Part shown: positions 17,600 to 27,853 of the stretch, in pieces
Numbering within the stretch: position 1 is the first letter of the stretch
Layout: the number at the start of each line of letters is the position of its first letter
NCBI GenBank assembly: GCA_012513815.1
Contig: JAAZBM010000011.1
Location: 1 to 64,000, forward strand
Reading direction: 5' to 3'
Origin: Candidatus Sumerlaeota bacterium
Lineage (GTDB): Bacteria > Sumerlaeota > Sumerlaeia > Sumerlaeales > Sumerlaeaceae
Length of the DNA: 64,000 nt
Notes under the pieces: model-generated
What the model was told of the DNA's origin: nothing
Seen by the model: only the letters and a program-made list of their open reading frames with translations
The model's database searches: none
Position numbers and translations under genes: made by a program

Positions 17600-20002
17600 A
17601 TGACTGAGAACACACCCGAAAAAAACGAATCAATCTATTCGCCACAAACGATTTCTCTTGAGTCCAATCTTGCGGATGAAGAGCGAATTGTTCATGTGCA
17701 AAGCGATACCGTTACCGCCGAGGATGCCCCGACGATTAAGTTAGAGACACCTCCTGTACACCCCACTGCGCCAACGCCTGTGGTAACGCCGGACAAGCCA
17801 AAGACGCAGGAGTTTTTCCAATTCGATGTTGTTTCGGGCATAGCGCCTTGGCTGTTCATTCTCGTCGTTATTGTTGCAGCCTTATTCTTCTTCGCGTTCG
17901 ATGAGAGCGTTCTTCCGCTGATAATCATTCTCGGGTCGTGGACGACAAAGTTCGAACTCGTCGGCGCAGGCCCATTGTGGTACTGTCTGCTGGGTGGATT
18001 AGTCGTCACACGCCCGTTGCTGCGACGCACCAACGGATTGAATCTACTCGAGAAATGGCTCTTGCGTGGTGCAGCAGGGATGGTCGCGATGTCCTGTGCA
18101 TTCTTTCTTGCATCGGTCACAGGATTCCCGCTTGCCAGCACTCTCGCCAAAGGTGGGATTCTCTGGCCGGCCGCTTTCTGTGTGGTGTTCGCGATAGAAT
18201 GGCGGCGGCGCGTCAAGCGTGTCATGCCTATCGACAGAGAAAAATGGACGGTGTGGCAAATGATTCTGTCCATCCTCCTGACGCAAGCGGTTCTGCTTAC
18301 CTTTGCAGCCGTGCCCGCGCCATCGCTCTTGTATGATGTCACGGAGTACCATCTCGGTGCGCTTGCCGACTATGGGCTGACGGCGCTCAACAACACACCC
18401 CGCTATGTCCCCGTTCCTAATAATATATTCGCACGTTTTCCGTTCCCCATCGAAACGCTTTATCACGTTTCGGCAACGCCCAAGATGCTCAACGCCCTTT
18501 GCGTGTTAGCATGCTCCCTGCTTGTCTACACGTGGCTTGAACGCGCCTCCGTTCGCCGTGTGTGGCGATTGCTGGCAGCCTTCCTTGTCGTGGGACATCC
18601 TGTCATGCTACAGGTCAATCATGACGCGATGATTGACGCCCCCGTGGCGTATCTTGTGCTTGCGACAATCTACGCCATCATGCTTTCGGGCGGAATTGTC
18701 GACCACATCGTGCGTCTCAAGATTGTTATCCTCGCCGGATTCCTTGCGGGTGGAGCGCTATGCACCAAATACACAGTGGCGCAGGTTTACCTGTTGCCGG
18801 TTGCCATCTTCTGCATGATTCCATTGACGCGAATGATTCGTCAGAACAAGCAGTGGAAGTATCTTATCGCGGGAGTCTGTGCCGGAATTCTGCCCATTGC
18901 GGTCTGGTACGGCAAAAACATAATCTGGTACAACAATCCCGTCGAGCCGTTCTTTCAATGGTTCTTCCAGTCTCAGGACACACTGGCAGTAGCCCGCGAA
19001 CAATACTACTTGCTCTCGCATTTTCCGCAGTCATTTATCAGCGCGGAATACTGGCTGACACTGCCCACCCGCATCGGCGCTATTAGTTGGCCGCTGTTGG
19101 CGTCTCTGCTAGCCTATATGATGCCCATTAACATTTACTTCAGACGCGACGGATGGCGGCTAGCGATTATGGTGATTGTGTCGCTGCTGCTATGGAATCT
19201 TGTTCGGGAAAGTCAGGCGAGATTCCTACTGGCGACTATACTGATGGCGATTATCGCGGGAACTCTCGCGATGCACAACATCTGGCATGCCGCCAAACGA
19301 AACGCGGATTTCCTGTTCGTGAGAGCTTCTGTCATACTCCTTGCTGTCCTCTTTGGCATGACAGCCACAGCGGCGACGATGAAGCAATGGTATCAGTTCT
19401 CACGCATGGACTGGTTGACATATGCGTTCGAGGTTGGGATGGGGCAACAGGATCTCAATCAGGGTGACAGCGCTTTCTATCAGAAAAACCTTGGAGCGCT
19501 GGGGCGTATTCTGACTGAGACGGCCACAACGACAACCGTTAATATAGACAACAAAGGCAAGCTGCTACTTGTCTACGAGGCTCGGCCGTGGCTGTGGCTG
19601 CACATGATGCCCAACAGATGGGGCGGAATTGTTTATAACACTGTCTTTGACGAGAGCGAACTCTTGCGGATTGCCAATGGTGCCCGCACTCCTGCCGAAA
19701 TCAATAAGCGGTTGCGTGACAAGGGAATCCGGTACATACTGGTCAACAATGAGGAACTGAGGCGGTTCACGCAGCAATACGCGCGGCCACAGGAACTGCG
19801 GTCGAAAGGGGTTACCGACCTGATGGCGCAATGGCCGAGCATCCGTGAGCCGGAAGACTTCTATGCGCCGTTCTCACGCAACGAGAAATGGGCACAGATG
19901 CGTGAACCCATCATCACGTGGATTAGACAGATGCGCTCAAAGGCGATTATCTCTGCCGCAAATGACCCCACCGTCGACATTTGGATTGCCCCAGTGGAAT
20001 AG
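17600..20002 (+). CDS. Large polytopic membrane protein, GT-C glycosyltransferase-like
   Basis: An 800-residue protein. The first 70 residues are polar and Pro/Thr-rich; then about a dozen membrane helices follow (from GIAPWLFILVVIVAALFF onward), and the last ~200 residues are soluble. The first large loop contains LLYDVTEYHLGAL, with the acidic pattern seen in GT-C transferases that use lipid-linked sugars (ArnT/PMT-like). The C-terminal domain includes GIRYILVNNEE, a segment often found in such proteins. The substrate is unknown; envelope polysaccharide or protein glycosylation is likely. It sits alone, divergent from the receiver protein. The fold class is an inference from topology. Confidence 0.65.
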   Translation: MTENTPEKNESIYSPQTISLESNLADEERIVHVQSDTVTAEDAPTIKLETPPVHPTAPTPVVTPDKPKTQEFFQFDVVSGIAPWLFILVVIVAALFFFAFDESVLPLIIILGSWTTKFELVGAGPLWYCLLGGLVVTRPLLRRTNGLNLLEKWLLRGAAGMVAMSCAFFLASVTGFPLASTLAKGGILWPAAFCVVFAIEWRRRVKRVMPIDREKWTVWQMILSILLTQAVLLTFAAVPAPSLLYDVTEYHLGALADYGLTALNNTPRYVPVPNNIFARFPFPIETLYHVSATPKMLNALCVLACSLLVYTWLERASVRRVWRLLAAFLVVGHPVMLQVNHDAMIDAPVAYLVLATIYAIMLSGGIVDHIVRLKIVILAGFLAGGALCTKYTVAQVYLLPVAIFCMIPLTRMIRQNKQWKYLIAGVCAGILPIAVWYGKNIIWYNNPVEPFFQWFFQSQDTLAVAREQYYLLSHFPQSFISAEYWLTLPTRIGAISWPLLASLLAYMMPINIYFRRDGWRLAIMVIVSLLLWNLVRESQARFLLATILMAIIAGTLAMHNIWHAAKRNADFLFVRASVILLAVLFGMTATAATMKQWYQFSRMDWLTYAFEVGMGQQDLNQGDSAFYQKNLGALGRILTETATTTTVNIDNKGKLLLVYEARPWLWLHMMPNRWGGIVYNTVFDESELLRIANGARTPAEINKRLRDKGIRYILVNNEELRRFTQQYARPQELRSKGVTDLMAQWPSIREPEDFYAPFSRNEKWAQMREPIITWIRQMRSKAIISAANDPTVDIWIAPVE

Positions 20003-20040
20003 TAATTAGGGGACGTTGAATCGTTTTTCGATTGACTTTT

Positions 20041-20055
20041 CTCGTTACGAACGAG
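20041..20055. repeat. Short perfect hairpin upstream of glpF
   Basis: CTCGTT-ACG-AACGAG is a perfect 6-bp stem with a 3-base loop, flanked by TTTT on the left and CAAAA on the right. It lies 44 bp before the facilitator start and 38 bp after the preceding gene. It might be a weak terminator or an operator; nothing in the sequence decides. Confidence 0.35.
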
Positions 20056-20098
20056 CAAAATAGTTATGATATTGTTTTGAAAGGTTATTTTTATCATA

Positions 20099-20896
20099 AT
20101 GAAAAAGACATTATTCGGAGAATGCGTCTCAGAATTCATCGGTTCATGGCTCCTTATTTTCATTGGCTGTGGTTCCGTGGCATCGCTGGTTCTGGTGGGC
20201 AAAGACATCGGTCAGTTTGATCTATCTGTTATTTGGGGACTCAGCATCGCTATGGCTATTTATATCACCGGCGGTGTCTCGGGCACCCACATCAATCCGG
20301 CCGTAACACTGGCGTTTGCCGTCTATCGCGATTTCCCGTGGCGGAAAGTCATCCCCTACATCATCGCGCAATTCCTCGGATGCTTTGTGGCGGCGGCTTG
20401 CGTGTACGCCCTCTTCCATAATCTCTTCTTGGAGACCGAAGCCGCCCAAGGTGTTGTCCGTGCAAGCTACGATGGCGTCGCCGCAACAGCCGGTGTCTTC
20501 TCGACCTACCCGAATCCGTCCATCGACCACCTGACGGCATTCTTTGTCGAGACGCTTATCACGATGATATTAATGACTGTCATCTTTGCCTGTTGCGACC
20601 CTAAGAATCCAAACGCCCCCAAGGCAAACACATCGGCCATGATTATCGGGCTGACCGTTGCCATGATTGGCGGCGCTTTCGGATGCCTAACAGGATTTGC
20701 CATGAACCCGGCTCGTGACTTTGGGCCCAAGTGTCTGGCCATGCTCGCAGGATGGGATTATTATGCGTTGGGAAAGAACTTCTATTTCTGGGTCCCAATC
20801 ATCGCCCCATGCGTCGGAGCTGTTCTTGCGGGCATCGTCTATGACAAGGGAGTCCGTCAGTATTTTGACACAACGGACACAGGAAGTGCCGAATAA
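20099..20896 (+). CDS. glpF: Glycerol facilitator / aquaglyceroporin (MIP family)
   Basis: The 265-residue channel has six membrane helices and the two half-helix signatures SGTHINPAVTLA (near residue 62) and GFAMNPARDFGPK (near 202). The Asp after the second NPAR is the mark of glycerol-conducting GlpF rather than water-only AqpZ. It allows facilitated diffusion of glycerol and small polyols across the inner membrane. No glycerol kinase or glycerol-3-phosphate dehydrogenase gene is nearby, so the physiological substrate is open. It has its own upstream gap of about 95 bp. Confidence 0.92.
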   Translation: MKKTLFGECVSEFIGSWLLIFIGCGSVASLVLVGKDIGQFDLSVIWGLSIAMAIYITGGVSGTHINPAVTLAFAVYRDFPWRKVIPYIIAQFLGCFVAAACVYALFHNLFLETEAAQGVVRASYDGVAATAGVFSTYPNPSIDHLTAFFVETLITMILMTVIFACCDPKNPNAPKANTSAMIIGLTVAMIGGAFGCLTGFAMNPARDFGPKCLAMLAGWDYYALGKNFYFWVPIIAPCVGAVLAGIVYDKGVRQYFDTTDTGSAE

Positions 20897-21033
20897 TAGA
20901 CCTTTTTACAGGCATAATTGCCTCTTTATGGCGCCCATTTGCGCAGAATTTACTGCCGAAAATGAACAAATTCCTTAGATAGGCGTGTTTTATACTATAA
21001 GTATAGTTGTCACTGGGACAGACCCTTGCGACA

Positions 21034-21987
21034 ATGAACATCAGATTACACAGAAAGTTGTTTTTGACGAAAGTGAACGCTGAGCATCAAACAGGATTAC
21101 CAAACCTGACTGCGAAAACCGCAGTGTTCTGTGCGCTTATGCTGTCGACACAAGCATCACTGGCAGTACCGGAATCGGCAAACCCAACCGCCTCGATGCA
21201 ATCACCGACACCGCGCGCTAATGAAATGCGCTTTGTTGATAAGCTCTTCCCTACCAAACGCCCAGACCGAAAGCCTGCGCCTATGGCAAATATGCCTATC
21301 CCATTTCTCGGCAAACACAGCAAACGAACTATGGTGCCGCCACCTCCGGCCATCGCGATTAAAGAGCATCCTCAAACGATATCCAGCGCAACATCGCAGC
21401 ACCCCACAAACGCAAATGATTTTACCTCGGCTTGTCCGGCCGGAATGCATAACAACTATCAGGACATGACGTCGAGTGAAACGTCATCATCACCCAAGAC
21501 GCGATGGCTACTCTCGGCTAAGCAACAGGAATCCTCACCGCAAGAGTCAGTGATTGAATCGGCAGCCCCGGCAGCAAAACACGGAATGGTAGCAATCTCG
21601 GCATCACCACGGCGGCAACCTCTCGACAATACGTTTTATAAAATCGACAACGAAACTCAGCTTACCATGCTGCCGCACACAAACAATATCGCGCAGACTG
21701 TCGATAACCTGAAAACTGCCTTCGCTACCCCAAGTCAAGACTCACAAATGATTGGAGACCAACTGGACTTCCTGACGGCGGAAACGAATCTCCTCCGCAA
21801 ACAAAAGGACAATCTCTCGATTGAAAGCTGGATTCAATTGGATGTTATTTTGAACAAGCTCAATCAGGGTGTGGGTTTTGTCCGTCGAGGCATCGCGACA
21901 CCAAACTATGATGCCGCCATGATTACTCTGGGGATGGAACGGATTCAAGCCTCCAAAAAAGCGCTTAGCGATTTTATCACGAACTAA
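21034..21987 (+). CDS. Hypothetical secreted protein
   Basis: A 317-residue product I do not recognise. After a basic N-terminal stretch comes a hydrophobic segment (TAVFCALMLSTQASLAVP, about 29-46) that reads as a signal peptide. The middle is low in hydrophobics and rich in Pro, Ser, Thr and Ala, probably disordered; residues 220-317 are helical with heptad-like spacing (QMIGDQLDFLTAETNLLRKQ). A TTG nine codons upstream is also open; I chose the ATG. A perfect palindrome TATACT-ATA-AGTATA lies at 20991-21005 and may contain the -10 region. The GT-C-like gene starts 23 bp downstream, so they may share a transcript. Confidence 0.6.
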   Translation: MNIRLHRKLFLTKVNAEHQTGLPNLTAKTAVFCALMLSTQASLAVPESANPTASMQSPTPRANEMRFVDKLFPTKRPDRKPAPMANMPIPFLGKHSKRTMVPPPPAIAIKEHPQTISSATSQHPTNANDFTSACPAGMHNNYQDMTSSETSSSPKTRWLLSAKQQESSPQESVIESAAPAAKHGMVAISASPRRQPLDNTFYKIDNETQLTMLPHTNNIAQTVDNLKTAFATPSQDSQMIGDQLDFLTAETNLLRKQKDNLSIESWIQLDVILNKLNQGVGFVRRGIATPNYDAAMITLGMERIQASKKALSDFITN

Positions 21988-22010
21988 ACTCGGGCAGGAA
22001 TCTTCCATTT

Positions 22011-23987
22011 ATGACACGATTTCAAGCGGTTGCGCTGACCTTGGCTATCTTGGCCATAACACTTTTCTTTCGTGCCATTTTTTTTCTTCATGACAGTCCA
22101 ACATACTTCGAAATTGCAACTTTCGATCTGATTCAGCTTTCTCCCTTCTCCTATCTCACGTCCAAGGAAATTGGGCTTGTTCCACCGCTTTACTACTTCC
22201 CCGCGAAGTTCCTCGCGATTTGCGGCAGTGAGCCATGGTTACCTAGGATTTTCTCATTCCTGATGGGTTTGCTCACGCCCTATGCGGCCTACCTTGCGGT
22301 CATGCGGGCTTTCGACAGCCCACGGCTCGCTTGGAGCACCGCGCTCTTGCTCGCCCTCAACCCACTGCATGTCATCGCCTCGTGCTCCATGACACCCGAC
22401 GCGATGGCAATCCTGATGACATATCTGGTCATCTCCGCCTTTTTCCGCACGGGAACGGCTCGCCGGACAGACTGGTTGCTTTATTGCGCGACGGCTTTGA
22501 TGCTGTTGCACATCCACGCCGGAGCGCCTTGGGTTATCGCGGCACTCTTTGTCTGCCACCTCGCCTATGCCCTCACGCCACAGGCCGAGGGAATTGACAT
22601 ACGTGCCACTCGGAAACACCGGGTCGCACGGGTTTTCTTCTACTACTTTGTTCTTGCTTGCTTCTGCGCTCCATGGCGTATCCGCATGGATTCGTGGGTA
22701 CCATGGCATGTGGACTATGCAAGCTTTTGGCCGACGCTGCACTACCTGCTCACAGCGCCTTTCACTGGCACAGATGCACCGCAATCCGTTTACGTCCGCA
22801 TCGTCCAATGCCTCTTCTTCCTACCGATACTTTGCACGTTGCCCATTTGCCTGAAGGCATCGCGGCTTATCTGGGTTCCACTGGTGGGATGCGTCATGAG
22901 CCTGATGGCATGCTACGGCTATGTGCAGATTGACAGAACATACTTCTTGCTGGAACGTGACGCCCTGCTGGTGATCCCGTTCATGACGATGCTCATCGCG
23001 ATACTGTGCGCGGCCATTCCATGGCGGCATATCAGATTCGCGTTCTTCCTCGCGGCTGTACTCTTCTTTGGGACAATGTCCTTTGCCTTGTCGCACAAAC
23101 CGGATAATTCTATCTGGAGAGAGTTGTCGCAGATTGTGGAACATAACCTTAAGGATAATACCGTCGTCGCGTTCTGGCCGAACTACACAGAGCGTTTTGT
23201 GTCCTATGCGCTACCCAAGCAAAAAGACCAACTCAAGGAAATGAACAATGTCATAATGGATTTGGATGAGCCGGCTCGCAACCGAGAAATCCTTTTTGTT
23301 CTGACGGACTCGCCTGCGGAAGACGATAAAAACCGGATGCTGTTCGGGTTGCCCGGCGCCATCGCGACCCATTCTACCACAACTCTGACTTGGACAAAAG
23401 ATAACAATGTCATTATGCGTGCCAAGGATGTGGACTGGCCGTGGCTCAGAACATGGTACGCCAACCCCATCAAGCTAGCGCTCCGCGATACACCGACACC
23501 GAAAATCACGCAGTTTATCTTTACGCCATCAAACCTCGAGAATAACATCTTTGTGGATGACCCGGGGGAAGTCTTCAATAATGATAATTTTGCATGGCAA
23601 ACCCCGGAACTGTCATTTGACGAAATCGGCAGAAGAGTCGTCTGGACAAGGAAAGAAGATGTCAACATGATTCTTCCTGTCTTCCTTTATCCCGGGAAAT
23701 ACAAGCTCCGTCTGCATGCGGATTCAAACCTGAGACGATTTGCCCACGACAATTCGACGACTCGAACTGTTCAGTGCCGGATGAGTATCTCGGATAACTC
23801 GACCTCGGCGGTCATCGACAAACTCACGGATGTTGCCCTCCCCTTTGAAGTGACAACGGAAACTCACTCGATTCCGGTTCACATCGTCAACAAACCACTC
23901 CTAAAGACCGGCTTGCCCAAACAACCTCTCATTGGAATTGAAATTTACTCAATTAGAATCGATAAAGATATTGAGAGTCAAGAATAG
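22011..23987 (+). CDS. Polytopic membrane protein, GT-C-like, with extracellular C-terminal domain
   Basis: The 658-residue protein has about ten membrane helices in its first 370 residues and a soluble C-terminal half. The first external loop, FLHDSPTYFEIATFDLIQ, and PDAMAILMTYLVISAFF fit dolichyl-phosphate-mannose-type glycosyltransferases (GT39/GT83-like). The C-terminal ~150 residues (FLYPGKYKLRLHADSNL onward) are beta-rich and could be a carbohydrate-binding sandwich. It is probably co-transcribed with the secreted proteins on either side (gaps of 23 and 5 bp), which suggests an exported glycan or glycoprotein role. No substrate can be assigned. Confidence 0.6.
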   Translation: MTRFQAVALTLAILAITLFFRAIFFLHDSPTYFEIATFDLIQLSPFSYLTSKEIGLVPPLYYFPAKFLAICGSEPWLPRIFSFLMGLLTPYAAYLAVMRAFDSPRLAWSTALLLALNPLHVIASCSMTPDAMAILMTYLVISAFFRTGTARRTDWLLYCATALMLLHIHAGAPWVIAALFVCHLAYALTPQAEGIDIRATRKHRVARVFFYYFVLACFCAPWRIRMDSWVPWHVDYASFWPTLHYLLTAPFTGTDAPQSVYVRIVQCLFFLPILCTLPICLKASRLIWVPLVGCVMSLMACYGYVQIDRTYFLLERDALLVIPFMTMLIAILCAAIPWRHIRFAFFLAAVLFFGTMSFALSHKPDNSIWRELSQIVEHNLKDNTVVAFWPNYTERFVSYALPKQKDQLKEMNNVIMDLDEPARNREILFVLTDSPAEDDKNRMLFGLPGAIATHSTTTLTWTKDNNVIMRAKDVDWPWLRTWYANPIKLALRDTPTPKITQFIFTPSNLENNIFVDDPGEVFNNDNFAWQTPELSFDEIGRRVVWTRKEDVNMILPVFLYPGKYKLRLHADSNLRRFAHDNSTTRTVQCRMSISDNSTSAVIDKLTDVALPFEVTTETHSIPVHIVNKPLLKTGLPKQPLIGIEIYSIRIDKDIESQE

Positions 23988-23992
23988 TATAT

Positions 23993-24781
23993 ATGAAAAG
24001 GATACAAAATAAGAATATGTTCATCGTTTCCCATACTACTAAAATCGTAGCCACCATGGCCATTTTGCTTGTGATGACGGCAACCTCTGCCAATGCATTG
24101 ATTGCTAAACACGAAGGTCTGGCTACGACGGCGACTCTCGGAAAACTCCAGGACACAACGATTACCGTCGCCGCACAGGACTTGCCGTTGCTCTCACAAA
24201 AGCTGTCCACATCGACGCTGAATTCGATTGAAAAAGCAGAAGCTAAAATGCGCCGGAACACACTGCCGAAATGGTTGACGCCGGAGCAAAAATCGAAACT
24301 CGAAGCCATGACGCCCGAAGAAGCCAGTAAAGCTATGGTGCAGTGGAGCGAAGAGTATATGGAGAAACGCAGCCAGATGGATGCAAAGGATAAGGCCGTC
24401 AAAAAGATGCTTGAGAAAAGCAGGAACAAGAGCACGGCCAAACAAAACAAGAAACCGATTTTCACGAAAGAAGAACAGGCCAAGTTCACCAAGATGTCGG
24501 ATAAGGAACGCGAGGATTTCCTTGCCTCTAAAGGAATGCGTGTTCACATCGAACGTGAACGCACCTCGGCCGCTCTGACCGAAAAACGGACGAGCGAAGC
24601 GCTGGCGCTGATGGAAGGCGCACCGATGATGAGCCTCAAGGAGAAGGTAACTTCCGGGGTGCTCGACGTCAATGACCCAAATGTTATCTCCGTCAAGGAT
24701 GATAAGTCAAGCATGGTCATCAAGGTCAGAACAACGAAGCGTGACAAGCTTCAACTACCGAGCAAAGAAAAGTCCAAATAA
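23993..24781 (+). CDS. Hypothetical secreted, Lys/Glu-rich helical protein
   Basis: A 262-residue protein with an N-terminal signal peptide (hydrophobic core TMAILLVMTATSANA). The rest is strongly charged and helical: WLTPEQKSKLEAMTPEEASK and FTKEEQAKFTKMSDKERED are two related Pro/Glu-containing segments about 70 residues apart. I recognise no family. It starts 5 bp after the GT-C-like gene and ends the group; a strong terminator follows. The pairing with a membrane glycosyltransferase hints at a periplasmic partner or substrate, which is inference only. Confidence 0.6.
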   Translation: MKRIQNKNMFIVSHTTKIVATMAILLVMTATSANALIAKHEGLATTATLGKLQDTTITVAAQDLPLLSQKLSTSTLNSIEKAEAKMRRNTLPKWLTPEQKSKLEAMTPEEASKAMVQWSEEYMEKRSQMDAKDKAVKKMLEKSRNKSTAKQNKKPIFTKEEQAKFTKMSDKEREDFLASKGMRVHIERERTSAALTEKRTSEALALMEGAPMMSLKEKVTSGVLDVNDPNVISVKDDKSSMVIKVRTTKRDKLQLPSKEKSK

Positions 24782-24785
24782 CAGA

Positions 24786-24820
24786 AATCGCGAGGGAACT
24801 CTCCCCCGCGATTCTTTTTT
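24786..24820 (+). terminator. Intrinsic terminator after the 22011-24781 gene group
   Basis: AATCGCGAGGGA pairs with TCCCCCGCGATT (one bulge) across a short loop, followed by CTTTTTT. It begins 4 bp past the stop codon and ends just before the convergent lepA stop. Confidence 0.9.
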
Positions 24821-24822
24821 GT

Positions 24823-26622
24823 TTAGTCTTCGACACGCAAGACAGCCATGAAGGCTTCCTGCGGAACCTCGACGCGGCCGACCTGCTTCATCCGGCGCTT
24901 GCCTTCCTTTTGCTTTTCGAGTAACTTGCGCTTACGGGTGATGTCGCCGCCATAGCACTTGGCCGTCACATTTTTGCGTAGCGCTTTGACTGTTTCGCGA
25001 GCGAGAATCTTGCCTCCGATGGCGGCCTGAATCGCCACATCAAACATCTGGCGAGGAATCAAATCCTTGAGTTTTTCGGCAAGAGCGCGACCACGGAAAT
25101 AGGCATTGTCACGATGGACAATCACGGACAACGCATCGCAAACTTCGCTATTTATCAGGATGTCAAGCTTGACCATCTCCGTTGCGCGATAATCGCGAAT
25201 CTCGTAGTCAAAGGACGCATAGCCCTGACTCACGCTCTTGAGTTTGTCATAGAAATCCAAGACGACCTCACCGAGCGGCAAATCGTAATCGACAATGGCG
25301 CGGCGGTCGTTGATGTAGTCGATGCGGCGCTGAACACCACGGCGCTTCTGGCAGAGTGTCAGGATATTGCCGATGTATTGTGGCGGTGTCACAATGCGTG
25401 CCTCGATGAACGGCTCCTCAATCATATCGATTGCACCGGGGTCGGGCATTTTCGTCGGGTTGTCAATCGAGACGACACTCCCGTCTTTCAAATAAACCTT
25501 ATAGATAACACTGGGCGCGGTCGTCAGCAGCGCGAGATTGAATTCTCGCTCCAAGCGCTCCTGAACAATCTCCATGTGGAGCAGCCCCAAATACCCACAG
25601 CGGAACCCGAAGCCAAGCGCGGCGCTGGTCTCCGGTTCGAAGAAGAAACTCGCGTCATTGAGTTTCAGTTTGTCAAGCGCATCTTTGACTTCGTCATAAT
25701 CATCGCTGTTGATGGGATACAAGCCGGAGAACACCACAGGCTTGACTTCCTTGTAACCTGCGAGGCCATCGGAACAGGGCTTGGACGCAAGCGTAATCGT
25801 ATCGCCAACATGGACGCTCGACAGCTCCTTAATGGTCGCAATGACATAGCCGACCTCGCCCGCGGCAAGCTCATCTGTCGCAGTCATCTTGGGCGCAAAA
25901 CAACCTACTTCGTCAACATCATATTCGGCACCATTGCTGAACATGCGGATTTTGTCGCCCTTGTGCAACCGGCCATCGACAATGCGCACATACGTGACAA
26001 CGCCACGATAAGCGTCGTACTTCGAGTCGAAGATCAGCGCCCGCAACGGAGAACTCTCGTTGCCTTTGGGCGGCGGAATCTGCTTCACAATCGCTTCGCA
26101 AATCTCAGCGGTTCCAATGTTGGACTTCGCACTGGCTAAAATAGCATTCGATGCATCCAGACCAATCACTTGCTCGATTTGTTCTTTGACACCTTCGGGG
26201 TCGGCGGAGGGCAAATCAATTTTGTTGATGACGGGAATAATTTCGAGGTCATTGTTGATTGCCAAATACACGTTGGCTAACGTCTGCGCTTCGACGCCCT
26301 GTGCCGCATCGACGATAAGCAACGCGCCTTCGCATGCAGCCAAACTCCGCGACACCTCGTAGGTAAAATCGACATGACCGGGAGTGTCAATCAGATTGAA
26401 CTCGTAGACATGACCATCCGACGATTTGTAGGGCAGCCGAACGGCCTGCGCCTTGATTGTAATACCGCGCTCGCGTTCCAAATCCATTGTATCAAGCAAT
26501 TGGTCGCGCATATCGCGATGCGAAACCGCATGCGTATGCTCAATCAAACGGTCAGCGAGAGTGCTCTTGCCGTGGTCGATGTGTGCGATGATACAAAAGT
26601 TTCGTATTAAGCTCTGATCCAT
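24823..26622 (-). CDS. lepA: Elongation factor 4 (LepA), ribosome back-translocase GTPase
   Basis: The 599-residue product has standard EF4 length and order. The GTPase domain carries AHIDHGKST (near residue 13), [17 protein letters not shown] and NKIDL; an EF-G-like domain carries [14 protein letters not shown]; the C-terminal domain specific to LepA includes [22 protein letters not shown] near the end. It binds ribosomes and supports translation under stress or during initiation. It lies 20 bp downstream of prfB, so the two probably share a transcript with the foldase gene upstream. Confidence 0.98.
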   Translation of the reverse strand: MDQSLIRNFCIIAHIDHGKSTLADRLIEHTHAVSHRDMRDQLLDTMDLERERGITIKAQAVRLPYKSSDGHVYEFNLIDTPGHVDFTYEVSRSLAACEGALLIVDAAQGVEAQTLANVYLAINNDLEIIPVINKIDLPSADPEGVKEQIEQVIGLDASNAILASAKSNIGTAEICEAIVKQIPPPKGNESSPLRALIFDSKYDAYRGVVTYVRIVDGRLHKGDKIRMFSNGAEYDVDEVGCFAPKMTATDELAAGEVGYVIATIKELSSVHVGDTITLASKPCSDGLAGYKEVKPVVFSGLYPINSDDYDEVKDALDKLKLNDASFFFEPETSAALGFGFRCGYLGLLHMEIVQERLEREFNLALLTTAPSVIYKVYLKDGSVVSIDNPTKMPDPGAIDMIEEPFIEARIVTPPQYIGNILTLCQKRRGVQRRIDYINDRRAIVDYDLPLGEVVLDFYDKLKSVSQGYASFDYEIRDYRATEMVKLDILINSEVCDALSVIVHRDNAYFRGRALAEKLKDLIPRQMFDVAIQAAIGGKILARETVKALRKNVTAKCYGGDITRKRKLLEKQKEGKRRMKQVGRVEVPQEAFMAVLRVED

Positions 26623-26642
26623 GATATTCCTATTATATTCAA

Positions 26643-27759
26643 CTACAACTCACGATGATGTTTGCCCATTTGACTGCGCAGCCACGCTTCGATAAAGGGG
26701 TCAATGTCACCATCCATTACATTATCAATACTACTTGTTTCAACACCGGTGCGCAGGTCTTTGACCATCTGATACGGCTGAAAAACATACGAGCGAATCT
26801 GATTGCCCCAGCTGATATCGGCCTTCTCGCCATTCTTTGCGGCTTGCTCGACCTCAGCCTTTTCCTTATAATACTGATAAAGACGGGCACGAAGCACCTT
26901 CATGGCGACTTCGCGATTCTGATGCTGGCTACGCTCATTCTGGCACTGCGCGACGATATTCGTTGGCAAGTGCGTGATGCGGACCGCGGAATCGGTTGTG
27001 TTGACATGTTGTCCGCCCTTGCCTCCGGAACGATACGTGTCAATCCGCAAATCCTTTTCCTGAATGTCCAACTCGATATCATCCTGTATGTCCGGGTACG
27101 CATTCACGGACGCGAACGACGTGTGACGGCGCTTGTTGGCATCGAACGGCGAGATGCGAACCAACCGATGAACACCGGTCTCCGCCTTCATGTAGCCATA
27201 AGCGTACTCGCCCTCAATCAGCAGCGTGACGCTTGCGATGCCCGCTTCGTCGCCTTCCTGCAAATCGATGAGTTTGACCTTGTAGTTGTGCGTCTCGGCC
27301 CAATGGGTATACATACGCATCAACATCTGCGCCCAGTCGCAACTCTCGGTGCCACCGGCGCCGGGATGAATATACAAGTAGCTCGAGGCGACATCTTCGG
27401 GAGCGCCAAGCATACTCTGGAATTCCAGTTGGTCAACGCGATGGGACAACTCGGCGAATTGCGATTCGATTTCCGATGCTAACTCGGCATCGCCCGAGGC
27501 TCCAATCATTTCGGACAATTCCAACAAGCTGTCAACCTCAGATTCCGCCAAATCCCAAGGCTCATAAGAACGAACGAGCAGTTTTAATTTTTGCATATGC
27601 GCTTGAGCAGCGCGGTTGTCATCCCAAAAATCTGGTGCTAAAGTCGCCTGTTCCAATTCTCTGGCACGGGCGCGTTTGGTTTCACAGTCAAAGATGCACC
27701 TTGGATTGAAGGATGCGCTGACGCAACTCAGTCAGTTGTTCTTTTGCGTTTTCTAACAT
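26643..27759 (-). CDS. prfB: Peptide chain release factor 2, with programmed +1 frameshift
   Basis: Release factor 2 reads UGA and UAA stops. The zero-frame ORF starts at ATG 27757-27759 and stops after 23 codons at an in-frame TGA (27690-27688) in the context CTT-TGA-C. A +1 shift there (skipping the T at 27690) joins it to the long frame, giving 371 residues. The body shows the RF2 stop-recognition SPF tripeptide ([19 protein letters not shown]) and the catalytic GGQ in GGKGGQHVN. The frameshift is the known autoregulation of prfB: low RF2 allows pausing at UGA and shifting. Gene callers will see only the 26643-27656 part. Confidence 0.97.
27687..27702 (-). promoter_or_regulatory. prfB programmed frameshift site
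   Basis: On the minus strand the sequence is AAGGTGCATCTTTGAC: a Shine-Dalgarno-like AAGGTG, three bases, the slippery CTT, then the UGA stop followed by C. This matches the spacing of the classical RF2 site, in which the upstream element stimulates a +1 slip on CTT. Confidence 0.93.
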
Positions 27760-27853
27760 AAACTCTCTCTGATACGCGTGAGTATCCCTTTAGACTACTC
27801 TTGCACGGCACTCACATTCGCTCCGGCACGAAGACATCCCCATGACACAACGG

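Noticed and set aside
25114-26139. 341-codon open frame antisense to lepA
   Set aside because: lepA is certain from its GTPase motifs; the antisense frame shows no family features.
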